From Crocinitomicaceae bacterium (GTDB lineage: Bacteria > Bacteroidota > Bacteroidia > Flavobacteriales_D > Crocinitomicaceae): a stretch of DNA of 57,197 bases. Under the pieces are notes generated by a model. It saw only the letters and a program-made list of their open reading frames with translations. It searched no databases and was not told the origin of the DNA. Below, in pieces: positions 24,492-32,767 of the stretch (position 1 is its first letter; every line of letters starts with the position of its first letter). The position numbers were made by a program, and so were the translations under genes. The DNA lies in NCBI GenBank assembly GCA_029238665.1, contig JAQWFQ010000006.1, forward strand, positions 1-57,197, in the 5' to 3' direction.

Positions 24492-25183
24492 TGAATCAAC
24501 AGTTTGGCTTGCATGCATGTAAATAGTGCTGCAGTTTCGGTACGCAATCGATTTTCACCTAAAGTAATGGTTTTATATCCATATTCTTTTGCAAGTTTGA
24601 TTTCTTCTAAGGTAAAATCCCCTTCAGGCCCAATTAATACAGGGCAGTTTGTTGAAGTAAATACATCCTTGAAATGTGCGCGTTTTTCATCGAAGCAATG
24701 AGCAATTAACCCGTTTGGATTCTTTTTAATGAAATCAGTTACTTTGGTTAATGCGTTGATTTTGGGTAAAAATGTTCGGTGCGATTGTTTCATTGCAGAA
24801 ACAGCCTTTTTTTCTAGACGATCTGTTTTAATCTTTATGCGTTCTGAATTTTTACATTCAATTAAAGTAATTTCTGTAATACCTATTTCAGTCGCTTTTT
24901 CAATGAACCATTCGATGCGTTCCATTTGTTTAGTTGGACCAACTGCAATGTGAATTTCAGCAGTTTCTTTGTCGTCTGTATTAACGGATTTTATTGTTAA
25001 TTCACAACGCTTAGGATTGTCTAAAATAATTTCACAAACATACAGACTTCCCTTGCCATCTAAAAGGCCTATACAGTCTCCCATTTTCATTCTAAGAACA
25101 CGAACAACATGCTTAGACTCTTCTTCACTTAGTGTGTGTTTAAGATCTTGAGGGCTGATATTTGGGTCGTAAAATAAGCGCAT
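24488..25183 (-). CDS. rsmE: 16S rRNA (uracil-1498-N3)-methyltransferase
   Basis: SPOUT-class methyltransferase of 231 residues that modifies U1498 of 16S rRNA using S-adenosylmethionine. It has an N-terminal PUA-like domain (HVVRVLRMKMGD) and the C-terminal knot motifs VLIGPEGDFTLEEI and LGENRLRTETAA, both near-invariant in RsmE. The start codon shares one base with the holA stop, and the stop overlaps the DUF4159 start, so the genes are translationally coupled. Confidence 0.95.
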   Translation of the reverse strand: MRLFYDPNISPQDLKHTLSEEESKHVVRVLRMKMGDCIGLLDGKGSLYVCEIILDNPKRCELTIKSVNTDDKETAEIHIAVGPTKQMERIEWFIEKATEIGITEITLIECKNSERIKIKTDRLEKKAVSAMKQSHRTFLPKINALTKVTDFIKKNPNGLIAHCFDEKRAHFKDVFTSTNCPVLIGPEGDFTLEEIKLAKEYGYKTITLGENRLRTETAALFTCMQAKLLIQ

Positions 25184-26181
25184 TAATGCATCAATCTATA
25201 AATAAGTTCTTTCATTAGCTGTCCTGAAGTAAACGATGAATTCCCAACACCTTTTGATTTTAAATCATATTCATGAAGTAAAGCAATGTTCGCTGCAATT
25301 TTTTTAGGGTTATAAGTTTTTGTAGCGGTAAGTAGTTGCCCCGCAACAAATGGAGGTACATGCAGAGTGCTTGCCACGGTCTCTCTATTTTTATTTGGTA
25401 GGAAGTGAATCTTCATCAACTTTGAAAAGTGATTGAATAAGTTTCCAACTACAACCACAATGTTTGCAGCTTTCGGGTTTTGATTGAAGTAGTTTACAAT
25501 GGTATTTGCCTTTGTAATATCCCGCACGCTGATTGCATTAATCAATTCGAATACATTGTAATCTTTCGAGATCCCGATGTTTTCTTCAATGTGAATTTCA
25601 TTGATTGTTGTTCCTGGTTCAACAAGAATGTTTAGCTTGTCGAGCTCATTGGAAATTTTACTTAAATCATTCCCTAAAAATTCAGCGAGAAGCATGCTTG
25701 CTTTGGGTGTAATGCCATAACCTTTAGATTTTACAAAGTTTCCAATCCAATCGATGAGCTTGTATTCGGGAACTTTAGCTGATTTGTAAACCAACCCATT
25801 TTTGGCAGCTGCCTTTATGGTCTTTTTTCTAGCATCGTAATTTTTGTATTTATAATTGATTACGAATACGGTTTGATTCGCAGGTTGTTCAAAATAAGGA
25901 AGCAGGTCTTCTAAACCTCTAAAATCTTGAGCTTCTTTTAAAATGACCAAACGACGTTCAGCCATCATAGGATATCCTTTGGCTTCTGAAATAATATTTA
26001 AAGCATTTGCGTCTTTTCCGTAAAGTATTGTCTGATTGAAATCTCGCTCATGATCTTCCAGTGCATGCTCAATGATTGCATTGGTGATTGCATCAATATA
26101 GTAAGCTTCTTCTCCGTGAAGAAAATAAATCTTCTCAAATTTTTTTGCCTTGATGTCTTTTATGATGAGCTTGGAATCCAT
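25183..26181 (-). CDS. holA: DNA polymerase III subunit delta
   Basis: Clamp-loader delta subunit (332 aa), which opens the beta sliding clamp. The N-terminal AAA+-like fold is recognised by YFLHGEEAYYIDAITNAI and the Walker-A-degenerate region, followed by KRLVILKEAQDF-like and LDKLNILVEPG segments; helical C-terminal domain. The sequence is as divergent from E. coli HolA as usual in Bacteroidota. It lies directly behind pepT with no gap. Confidence 0.88.
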   Translation of the reverse strand: MDSKLIIKDIKAKKFEKIYFLHGEEAYYIDAITNAIIEHALEDHERDFNQTILYGKDANALNIISEAKGYPMMAERRLVILKEAQDFRGLEDLLPYFEQPANQTVFVINYKYKNYDARKKTIKAAAKNGLVYKSAKVPEYKLIDWIGNFVKSKGYGITPKASMLLAEFLGNDLSKISNELDKLNILVEPGTTINEIHIEENIGISKDYNVFELINAISVRDITKANTIVNYFNQNPKAANIVVVVGNLFNHFSKLMKIHFLPNKNRETVASTLHVPPFVAGQLLTATKTYNPKKIAANIALLHEYDLKSKGVGNSSFTSGQLMKELIYRLMH

Positions 26182-27429
26182 CTAGCTATGTTTTGACCAA
26201 ATTTTGAGTAATTCAACCAATGTTGCAGTACCTTTTTCCATGTCCTGTACACTTACAAATTCATGGCGTGAATGAATGGCCATTTCTCCAGTAAAAATAT
26301 TTGGGCAGGGTAGCCCCATAAATGAAAGGCGAGAGCCATCTGTTCCTCCACGTATAATTGTTGGTGTAGGTGTAACACCGGCCAATTTCATGGCGTCAAT
26401 GGCGTAGTCTGAAACAAAAGGGACATCAACTAAAATTTCCTTCATGTTTCGGTATTGCTCAGTTACTTCAAACGTATATTTCATTTCTGGATAATTTTTC
26501 AGTGTCTCTTTGAATAAATTTTCCAAACGTGTTTCATACTCAGTTAATTTAGCTGTAATATGATCACGTATGATAAACGATACTGTAGCATCTTCCATTC
26601 CTCCTTGAATTGAAACAGGGTGTACAAAGCCTTCACGATCTTGTGTTGTTTCAGGTGACCAACTATCTTTAGGTAAGCTTGCGATGAATTCAGACATTAC
26701 CTTCATAGCGTTGACCATTTTGCCTTTAGCATATCCCGGATGAGCAGTAATTCCTTCCAGTTTAATTTTAACGGCATCTGCAGAAAAACTCTCATCTTCT
26801 AAAGAACCTAATGTTCCACCATCTAGGGTGTACCCGAAGTCTGCGTTTAGTTTTTCCATGTCTAAATGCTCAACTCCTCGACCAACCTCTTCGTCTGGAG
26901 TAAAAAGTATACGTACTGTCGGGTGAGGTATTTCAGGGTTTGACATTAGGTGGTTTGCTAAATCCATGATGATTGCAATGCCTGCTTTGTCGTCTGCCCC
27001 AAGCAATGTTAAACCACTCGCTGTAATTAAATCATCCCCGATTTTTTCGTTTAAATAAGGGTGTTTTGTTGTTGTAATTACTTGTGTTGAATCGTCTGGA
27101 AGTGTAATTGGAGATCCATCGTAGTTTCTGTGAACAATAGGTTTAACGTCTGTTCCACTACAGTCTGGTGCAGTATCCATGTGTGAGCAAAAACAAATAG
27201 TTGGCAGGCTTGTATTTCCTGTATTGTTCGGTATTGTTCCAAAAACATAACCCCATTCATCCATTTCTGCATCCTCAATTCCAATTGATTTTAATTCTTG
27301 AACCAATACCTTGCCCAAGTCTTTTTGAATCATTGAAGAGGGGAAGGAGGTAGAGTTAGGATCTGCGGTAGTGTCAATTTTCGCGTATTTAATAAAACGA
27401 TTCTCTACCGTTGAGTTGTAATTTTTCAT
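26182..27429 (-). CDS. pepT: Peptidase T (tripeptide aminopeptidase)
   Basis: M20-family dizinc aminopeptidase of 415 residues that releases N-terminal residues from tripeptides. The start at 27429 (MKNYNSTVENRFIKYAKIDT) is the family-typical one; the frame is open to 27459 but that part lies in the promoter region. Metal-site motifs are visible: CFCSHMDTAPD, GADDKAGIAI, TPDEEVGRG and the C-terminal HSRHEFV. A TACATTTG box (27454-27447, minus strand) lies 17 bases before the ATG, behind the ndk terminator, so pepT probably has its own promoter and leads the operon. Confidence 0.95.
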   Translation of the reverse strand: MKNYNSTVENRFIKYAKIDTTADPNSTSFPSSMIQKDLGKVLVQELKSIGIEDAEMDEWGYVFGTIPNNTGNTSLPTICFCSHMDTAPDCSGTDVKPIVHRNYDGSPITLPDDSTQVITTTKHPYLNEKIGDDLITASGLTLLGADDKAGIAIIMDLANHLMSNPEIPHPTVRILFTPDEEVGRGVEHLDMEKLNADFGYTLDGGTLGSLEDESFSADAVKIKLEGITAHPGYAKGKMVNAMKVMSEFIASLPKDSWSPETTQDREGFVHPVSIQGGMEDATVSFIIRDHITAKLTEYETRLENLFKETLKNYPEMKYTFEVTEQYRNMKEILVDVPFVSDYAIDAMKLAGVTPTPTIIRGGTDGSRLSFMGLPCPNIFTGEMAIHSRHEFVSVQDMEKGTATLVELLKIWSKHS

Positions 27430-27446
27430 GCAAATATGTTTGAAAT

Positions 27447-27454
27447 CAAATGTA
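27447..27454 (-). promoter_or_regulatory. TAnnTTTG -7 box of pepT operon
   Basis: TACATTTG on the minus strand matches the consensus and lies between the ndk terminator and the pepT ATG. It would give a leader of roughly a dozen bases. No clear -33 element. Confidence 0.45.
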
Positions 27455-27466
27455 ATCAATTAATAT

Positions 27467-27498
27467 AAAAAAAAGGCTCCTATCAAAAGATAGAAGCC
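27467..27498 (-). terminator. Rho-independent terminator of ndk
   Basis: On the minus strand GGCTTCTATC, loop TTTT, GATAGGAGCC (one G-T wobble) is followed by eight T residues. It lies 24 bases behind the ndk stop. Confidence 0.9.
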
Positions 27499-27521
27499 CA
27501 TTAAAAATAGTTCTTTTTTGC

Positions 27522-27941
27522 TTAGAAAAGCTCTGTAGCAGCAAAGTGAAATTCTCCTTCTATTTGAGCATTCTCATCAGAATCAGAACCGTGAACGGCA
27601 TTTCTTCCTTTAGATTCAGCATATTTAGCACGGATAGTTCCTTCAGCTGCTTCAGCTGGATCAGTAGCACCAATAAGTGTTCTGAAATCAGAAACTGCAT
27701 TTTCTTTTTCTAAAATTGCAGCAACGATAGGTCCAGAAGTCATGTACTCAACCAATTCACCGTAAAAAGGTCTTTCAGCGTGTACTTCATAAAAAGCCTT
27801 TGCTTGCTCTTCAGAAAGTTGTGTGTATTTCATTGCTTTAATTGCAAATCCTGCTTCAGTAATCATGTTTAAGATGTTACCGATATTCCCGTTCTCAATT
27901 GAGTCAGGCTTCAACATTGTAAATGTTCTGTTCGTTGCCAT
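27522..27941 (-). CDS. ndk: Nucleoside diphosphate kinase
   Basis: Equalises nucleoside triphosphate pools by moving a phosphate through a phosphohistidine. The 139-residue protein has the N-terminal [16 protein letters not shown] and the active-site segment [13 protein letters not shown] with catalytic His117. Length and motif spacing are normal. It has its own perfect TATCTTTG promoter (27983-27976) and its own terminator, so it is a single-gene unit. Confidence 0.97.
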   Translation of the reverse strand: MATNRTFTMLKPDSIENGNIGNILNMITEAGFAIKAMKYTQLSEEQAKAFYEVHAERPFYGELVEYMTSGPIVAAILEKENAVSDFRTLIGATDPAEAAEGTIRAKYAESKGRNAVHGSDSDENAQIEGEFHFAATELF

Positions 27942-27975
27942 GTTGTGTTGTTTTGTGTTAACGTAAATTTTTCCG

Positions 27976-27983
27976 CAAAGATA
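27976..27983 (-). promoter_or_regulatory. TAnnTTTG -7 box of ndk
   Basis: Minus-strand TATCTTTG, a perfect match, 34 bases upstream of the ndk ATG. This gives a leader of about 30 bases, unlike the leaderless arrangement at other genes in the window. Confidence 0.6.
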
Positions 27984-28037
27984 GACAAATTTTCAAGTTT
28001 TTGATTGTATCGTAATCTACTATTAAAATAGATTAGT

Positions 28038-28045
28038 TAGATTTG
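28038..28045 (+). promoter_or_regulatory. TAnnTTTG -7 box of the ZIP transporter
   Basis: TAGATTTG, a perfect match, ends 30 bases before the ATG at 28076. It overlaps an in-frame TTG codon (28043), which is therefore not the start. Confidence 0.5.
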
Positions 28046-28075
28046 TCTAACAATAGTAGAACGATACGTACAATT

Positions 28076-28900
28076 ATGGATGCAATCATTGAATATTTAG
28101 GGTCGATAAACCCGGTTTTAGCGGCATTTTATGCAACAATGTTTACTTGGGGTTTAACAGCAGCTGGAGCATCTTTGGTTTTTTTGTTTAAGACAATGCA
28201 CCGTGGAGTTTTAGATGCGATGTTAGGTTTTACTGGTGGGGTTATGGTTGCTGCTAGTTTTTGGTCGTTGTTAAATCCTGCAATTGAAATGTCGGAGACA
28301 ATGTACCCAAGTATGCCGTGGATGCCTGCAGCAGTAGGTTTTTTTATCGGGGCAGTCTTTTTGTTTGGGCTGGATAAGGTAATGCCTCACTTACACATTA
28401 ATTTTAAAGAGTCAGAAAAAGAAGGTGTGAAAACGGAATGGCATAAGACAACACTATTGGTCTTGGCTATTACACTTCACAACATTCCAGAAGGACTTGC
28501 CGTAGGTGTTTTATTTGGAGCAGCTGGTTTGGGAATGGATGGTGCCACAATTGCAGGGGCAGTTGCATTGGCTATTGGTATTGGTATTCAGAATTTCCCT
28601 GAAGGGTTTGCTGTTGCAATGCCATTACGAAGACAGGGGGTTAGCCGAAGGAAGAGTTTTTATTACGGCCAACTATCTGCAGTTGTAGAGCCTGTGTTTG
28701 GTGTTTTAGGTGCAGTGGCAGTTGTTTATATGGAACCAATTTTACCTTTCGCACTTGCCTTTGCGGCTGGAGCAATGATTTATGTTGTTGTGGAAGAAGT
28801 AATTCCTGAAACACAGCGGGATAAATATACCGATGTTGCAGTGCTTGGATTCATCGGCGGATTTTTGGTGATGATGATACTTGATGTAGGGCTATCCTAA
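28076..28900 (+). CDS. ZIP-family metal transporter
   Basis: Inner membrane permease of 274 residues with about eight hydrophobic helices, importing Zn2+ or related divalent ions. Helix IV has HNIPEGLAVG and helix V has NFPEGFAVAMPLR, the binuclear metal-site signature of ZupT-like ZIPs; note that the second site has Asn rather than His before the FPEG, as in some family members. A WHKTTLLVLAITL segment precedes helix IV. The start at 28076 (MDAIIEYLG) is favoured over the TTG at 28043, which lies in the promoter. Regulation by metal is possible: a perfect inverted repeat follows the gene. Confidence 0.9.
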   Translation: MDAIIEYLGSINPVLAAFYATMFTWGLTAAGASLVFLFKTMHRGVLDAMLGFTGGVMVAASFWSLLNPAIEMSETMYPSMPWMPAAVGFFIGAVFLFGLDKVMPHLHINFKESEKEGVKTEWHKTTLLVLAITLHNIPEGLAVGVLFGAAGLGMDGATIAGAVALAIGIGIQNFPEGFAVAMPLRRQGVSRRKSFYYGQLSAVVEPVFGVLGAVAVVYMEPILPFALAFAAGAMIYVVVEEVIPETQRDKYTDVAVLGFIGGFLVMMILDVGLS

Positions 28901-28901
28901 A

Positions 28902-28931
28902 TTTTACATTTTTTTAGATTAAAATGTAAAA
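28902..28931. repeat. Perfect 11-bp inverted repeat behind the ZIP gene
   Basis: TTTTACATTTT (28902-28912) and AAAATGTAAAA (28921-28931) are exact reverse complements separated by eight bases. The repeat begins one base after the ZIP stop codon and ends nine bases before a TAnnTTTG box. It could act as a weak terminator for the ZIP gene on either strand or as an operator over the -33 region of the downstream promoter. Confidence 0.55.
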
Positions 28932-28939
28932 AATACACT

Positions 28940-28947
28940 TATCTTTG
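28940..28947 (+). promoter_or_regulatory. TAnnTTTG -7 box with no following ORF
   Basis: TATCTTTG is identical to the boxes of ndk and guaA, yet no coding frame follows. It would drive a short transcript ending at the terminator at 29012-29048. Confidence 0.5.
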
Positions 28948-28952
28948 TGCCT

Positions 28953-29048
28953 GTAGAATGGGGAGTAGTTTACCACATTTTATTTTTTATAGTTTTAGCA
29001 AGGTTTAGTAGAAAGAGGAACAAGTCATTGAAATTTGTTCCTCTTTTT
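28953..29048 (+). ncRNA. Candidate small RNA gene
   Basis: An interval of about 96 bases bounded by a perfect TATCTTTG promoter box and a strong intrinsic terminator, with no credible open frame. Inside, AATGGGG (28958-28964) can pair with CCACATT with one mismatch. The context (own promoter and terminator, between a ZIP gene and a convergent Nudix gene) is that of an independent small RNA. The 6S-type RNAs reported in Flavobacteria are one possibility that I could not test. Alternatively it is just a long 3' UTR of the ZIP mRNA. The 5' end is predicted, not measured. Confidence 0.4.
29012..29048 (+). terminator. Strong rho-independent terminator
   Basis: AAAGAGGAACAA (29012-29023) pairs with TTGTTCCTCTTT (29035-29046), 12 base pairs, extendable by two more, with a loop of about seven bases and a T-run to 29048. 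It ends the candidate small RNA or the ZIP transcript. Confidence 0.92.
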
Positions 29049-29155
29049 GCGTATAGAAGGTTTATTTATTTCGCTCCTGATTTAGTGCATTTTGAACGCT
29101 AATTAAATAGGGGGAACTATAGGGAGATACATTTCCTCCTATTTTGCCCCTCACG

Positions 29156-29791
29156 TTATAAAACCATACGCATTAACATTCTAAATTCAGCGAGCATCAT
29201 AGCTGTTGCTCCCCAAACAACATGTCCTTGAATGTCAAAGTAGGGAACGTTTTTTTGTGTGTACGTTTGAGTCAGCCGTATGTCTTTTGTTTTTAAAACA
29301 TCCTCATTTAAAAGATCCAGAGCATCAAATGCTATAATGGAATGAACCTCACGTTCGTCCGGGTATAGTTTAGGCTTTTGGCTTAGTGTGAATACAAAAG
29401 GGTGAACAATAAATTGGCTCACAGGAATGTAGACCTCGCTTAATTCACCAATTAATTCACCAGTTCCAAATGGGAGATGTATTTCCTCATAGCATTCCCT
29501 TCTGGCTGTATGCTCTAAGTTTAGATCTTCAACATCCATTTTTCCACCTGGAAAACAAATTTGCCCGCTGTGAACACCGTCATAATTGGGTCGTTTTATT
29601 AGAATACATTTTATTGTTTTTGCTTCAGGAAATAGAATTAACCCAACGGCAGATTTACGAAGCTTAGATGTGTCTTTTAATGCTCTGTTAGAAATTCGAT
29701 TAACAGGCATTAGCTCACTGTGTGCAGTTTCTCCAGGTAACTCCGTTGCTAATTGCTTCTGGATTTTTTGTTTAAAAAGTTGGAAGTCCAT
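29156..29791 (-). CDS. Nudix hydrolase, CoA pyrophosphatase-like
   Basis: 211 residues with a full Nudix box: GG-x5-E-x7-REx2EE in GGKMDVEDLNLEHTARRECYEE (segments at about 110-131), preceded by HSGQICFPGGKMD, the UPF0035 pattern of coenzyme A diphosphatases of the NudL/NUDT7 type. Such enzymes split CoA or acyl-CoA into phosphopantetheine and 3',5'-ADP. Cytoplasmic. Monocistronic, divergent from lgt. Confidence 0.88.
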   Translation of the reverse strand: MDFQLFKQKIQKQLATELPGETAHSELMPVNRISNRALKDTSKLRKSAVGLILFPEAKTIKCILIKRPNYDGVHSGQICFPGGKMDVEDLNLEHTARRECYEEIHLPFGTGELIGELSEVYIPVSQFIVHPFVFTLSQKPKLYPDEREVHSIIAFDALDLLNEDVLKTKDIRLTQTYTQKNVPYFDIQGHVVWGATAMMLAEFRMLMRMVL

Positions 29792-29915
29792 TTAAATTAG
29801 GAAGAAATAAAAAATGTGAGTGAGCTCATGTTGTCTTTACGAATATAGTCAATTGTTCTGCTGTTGTGGAGTCAAAATTACACTATATTTATAGCAAATA
29901 GTAAAGACATAGAAC

Positions 29916-30779
29916 GTGATTTTAGCAATTAATTGGGATGTTAGCTCAGAGCTAATAGAAGGATATAATACACCAAACATGTATGGTTTACTGTTTGTTT
30001 CGGGTTTAATAATAGGATACTTTGTAATTAAGCGTATGTATAAACGCGAGCAAATTGAAGAAGAGTCTTTAGATAAACTCGTCCTTTACATGGTGCTGGC
30101 TACAATTGTTGGCGCGCGCCTTGGTCATGTGTTTTTTTATGGCCCTTACTTTGACCAAATAAGTTCATCAGGTATAGTTATGGAGCGTGGGTATTTATCT
30201 CACCCCTTAGACATACTTAAAGTTTGGGAAGGTGGACTGGCCAGTCATGGCGGTGCTATAGCAATTTTAATTGCACTGATGGTTTATTCAAAAAAAGTAG
30301 TTCAAAAACCATTAATGTGGATTTTAGATCGTATTGTTGCTCCAATAGCTGTGGCTGCATCATTTATTCGTTTAGGAAATTTAGTCAATCATGAGATTGT
30401 TGGCGATATTACTGATGTACCTTGGGGATTCCGTTTTTTATATAAAGATTGTCCTTTCCCTTACGATTGCGATTGGGAGTCAATTCCAATTCGTCACCCA
30501 GCACAATTGTATGAAGCAATTTGCTACCTAATTATTTTCGGTATTTTATTGTTTATATTTTGGAAAAAAAGTGTTTGGAAGCGTCCTGGTGTTATGTTTG
30601 GCACGTTTTTAATACTGTTGTTTAGCGCGAGGTTCTTTGTGGAGTTTATTAAACTAGGTCAGACAGCCCGAGATGCTAGCCTAATGATTAATACAGGCCA
30701 AATGTTGAGCATTCCTTTTGTTTTAGCAGGAATATATATTCTGTGGAATGCGTTAAGTAAAAAGCCAGTTAACGTTTAG
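29916..30779 (+). CDS. lgt: Prolipoprotein diacylglyceryl transferase
   Basis: Inner membrane enzyme (287 aa) that attaches diacylglycerol to the lipobox Cys of prelipoproteins, the first step for the many lipoproteins encoded nearby. Family landmarks: GGLASHGGAI, FIRLGNLVNHEIVGD (the Lgt signature with catalytic Arg and Asn), HPAQLYEA and a C-terminal FFVEFIK. The start is a GTG at 29916; the next ATG (codon 23) would remove the conserved N-terminal INW segment. The 3' end overlaps the convergent ATP-grasp gene by four bases. Confidence 0.96.
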   Translation: MILAINWDVSSELIEGYNTPNMYGLLFVSGLIIGYFVIKRMYKREQIEEESLDKLVLYMVLATIVGARLGHVFFYGPYFDQISSSGIVMERGYLSHPLDILKVWEGGLASHGGAIAILIALMVYSKKVVQKPLMWILDRIVAPIAVAASFIRLGNLVNHEIVGDITDVPWGFRFLYKDCPFPYDCDWESIPIRHPAQLYEAICYLIIFGILLFIFWKKSVWKRPGVMFGTFLILLFSARFFVEFIKLGQTARDASLMINTGQMLSIPFVLAGIYILWNALSKKPVNV

Positions 30780-31669
30780 GAAATGTAGTTTTTTATCGCT
30801 TTCGCACAGTTTTCAGCAGCTGTTGGATTCATTCTGAACCACAATTCAGGCTCAATGAGTTCCACTTCACCAATACAAAGTTCATCTTGATTGTTCCAAA
30901 TGACATCTATTCTTGCATAAATAGGAGTTGGTTTACAGGCTTTTACCGCACGCTCTATAAATTGAATTTCTTTATTGCTTGGTGTGTAGTTAGAAATCGT
31001 TCCTCCAAAATCATCCTGCACTCTAAAATCTCCTTTTTTTGCTTGCTTCAAGATTGCATGGCTGTATTTCCCCCCAAAGACCATAAAAGCAACTTCACCT
31101 TTGGTCATGATTTGTTTTTGAAACTCTTGAATCATCATTCCCTCTGTTGCAATTAACGTCCTGAAAACGCTTTCATGGCGGTGCGTATCGATCAATTTAA
31201 AGCGATAGGTATGCCTTGCAGCACCAGAAATAACAGGTTTTAAAATAAATTCACCCCAGTTGAAATCGGAACAAATTTCAGTTAGACTTCGTTCATCTCC
31301 TTTTTCAATAAACAAGGTGTTGGGAATACGGATCGTTTCTTTTTCTAAATCAAGTAGATAGTGTTTATCAATATTCCAATAGATAAGCTCTTTTGGGTTA
31401 ATTAGTTTTGTAAGCTTACTTACTTCTTCTAACCATGCTGAAAATTCAGGAAAACGATCAAAGTAATCCCAAGTGGTTCTAAATAAGATGTATTTCGTTT
31501 TACTCCAGTCAAAATTTGGATTGTCCCAGTTTGTACGCGTTACCTCAATTCCTTGATTTTTCATTGCTTCAGACAGACTGTTGTCCTCGTCTAAAACATT
31601 TTGAGTGTAGGAATCAATGCTGGTGGGACTTACATACCTTTGGTCTGTTAAAATGGTAACGTCAAACAT
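30776..31669 (-). CDS. ATP-grasp domain protein (RimK/glutathione-synthetase-like)
   Basis: 297 residues, soluble. Features of the ATP-grasp fold: WNIDKHYLLDLEKETIRIPNT before the B domain, EFILKPVISGAARHTY for ATP binding, a MIQEFQKQI hinge and ARIDVIWNNQDELCIGEVELIEP, the metal-binding carboxylate segment ending in ExELIEPE. Family members ligate a carboxylate to an amine or thiol; related genes are annotated as RimK-like or cycloserine-synthesis-like. Substrate unknown. It is last of three genes with a DUF6370 lipoprotein and a PaaY-like protein, 18 bases behind the former. Confidence 0.8.
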   Translation of the reverse strand: MFDVTILTDQRYVSPTSIDSYTQNVLDEDNSLSEAMKNQGIEVTRTNWDNPNFDWSKTKYILFRTTWDYFDRFPEFSAWLEEVSKLTKLINPKELIYWNIDKHYLLDLEKETIRIPNTLFIEKGDERSLTEICSDFNWGEFILKPVISGAARHTYRFKLIDTHRHESVFRTLIATEGMMIQEFQKQIMTKGEVAFMVFGGKYSHAILKQAKKGDFRVQDDFGGTISNYTPSNKEIQFIERAVKACKPTPIYARIDVIWNNQDELCIGEVELIEPELWFRMNPTAAENCAKAIKNYIS

Positions 31670-31687
31670 CTTTTGGCAAAAGGGCGT

Positions 31688-32002
31688 TTAGTTTAATTCG
31701 ATTAACTCGAATTTTTCGGCAACAAAAACACCGTATTTAATTTCCCCGACAACTTTAGCGTCTCTAACCATAGAGCAGAGCCCTACCGAACCATGAGCAT
31801 CATCATGCTCATCAATAGAGGAACCTTCTACAAAATAGTGTTTTCCTTCTATGTTAACTGCTAGTTCACATGCGTCACTAGTCATTTCAAAATTACATGT
31901 ACCGCAAGAAGCTTTCACAATTGTTGTAATTACATCTTGAGTCTTAATTGTTGACGCACACCCTGCTAACAGCATTATGGCTAATATGTATAGATATTTC
32001 AT
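31688..32002 (-). CDS. DUF6370 lipoprotein
   Basis: 104 residues with lipoprotein signal MKYLYILAIMLLAGC (lipobox LLAGC). The mature part contains KASCGTCNFEM, ACELAVNIEGKHYFVEG, DEHDDAHG and VGLCSMVRDAKVVGEI, matching the DUF6370 family as I remember it. A CxxC and three further cysteines and His/Asp-rich loop suggest metal binding or redox, but no function is established. One base behind the PaaY-like gene, so co-transcribed. Confidence 0.78.
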   Translation of the reverse strand: MKYLYILAIMLLAGCASTIKTQDVITTIVKASCGTCNFEMTSDACELAVNIEGKHYFVEGSSIDEHDDAHGSVGLCSMVRDAKVVGEIKYGVFVAEKFELIELN

Positions 32003-32003
32003 C

Positions 32004-32603
32004 TTAATTGTTTTTAATTGATTCCCAGGTTGAAAGCATGGTTTCTTGACTTGGTCTATTTTCTTCTAACTCTCTTAATGGCTCAACCTCCTTTAGTGTG
32101 TCAAAACATTCTTGAGGCAGGGTTTGATATAGCGCTGTTCCTTTTGTTTTCCAGGAAATCATTTCATCGGAAACTTCCTTAACAATTTTTGCGGGATTCC
32201 CCACAGCGAGACTTCTTTTTGGTAGTTTCATTTTAGCTGAGACAAATGACAATGCACCAATAATGCATTCATTTCCCATTACAACATCGTCCATAATTAC
32301 ACTGTTCATCCCAATCAAACAGTTTTCCCCAATTGTTGCGCCATGTATAACTGCGCCGTGCCCTATGTGTGCACCTTTCTTCAGTCTTACGGTAGTGCCA
32401 GGAAACATATGAATGGTACAGTTTTCTTGAACGTTACACCCATCCTCTATAATTATCCCTCCCCAATCACCACGAAGTGCGGCACCTGGTCCGATATAAA
32501 CGTTTTCTCCAATAATTACATTACCAGTAACACTAGCTTTAGGATGGATAAAACTGGATTCTTTTATTACCGGTATAAATCCATTAAAAGAATAAACACT
32601 CAT
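32004..32603 (-). CDS. PaaY-like gamma-carbonic-anhydrase-fold protein
   Basis: 199 residues with left-handed beta-helix hexapeptide repeats (VTGNVIIGENVYIGPGA, ALRGDWGGIIIEDGCNVQEN, AHIGHGAVIHGATIGENCLIGM). Metal-ligand His residues of the gamma class are in place (TIHMFPG, AHIGHGAVIHG). The C-terminal WKTKGTALYQ motif is characteristic of PaaY rather than of stand-alone Cam/YrdA proteins. PaaY is a hydrolase or helper in phenylacetate breakdown; no paa cluster is visible here, though a thiolase lies 9 kb away. First gene of a three-gene operon. Confidence 0.82.
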   Translation of the reverse strand: MSVYSFNGFIPVIKESSFIHPKASVTGNVIIGENVYIGPGAALRGDWGGIIIEDGCNVQENCTIHMFPGTTVRLKKGAHIGHGAVIHGATIGENCLIGMNSVIMDDVVMGNECIIGALSFVSAKMKLPKRSLAVGNPAKIVKEVSDEMISWKTKGTALYQTLPQECFDTLKEVEPLRELEENRPSQETMLSTWESIKNN

Positions 32604-32709
32604 AATTTTCTGTTTAGAGATGTAAAAGTAACAATCTTAGATTTAATACGTCCTTTCGGGATAAAGGTTAGGGTAAGCACAATAATTTTTAAGTGCGTAT
32701 AGAATTTCG

Positions 32710-32717
32710 TATCTTTA
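32710..32717 (+). promoter_or_regulatory. Near-consensus -7 box upstream of tag
   Basis: TATCTTTA differs from TAnnTTTG only at the last base and lies 50 bases before the tag ATG. No better candidate is seen in the 164-base divergent spacer. Confidence 0.35.
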
Positions 32718-32767
32718 GTCGTATTAATTATTGTTGTTAAATAGCCAGTTACTATAAAAAGAAAGAG

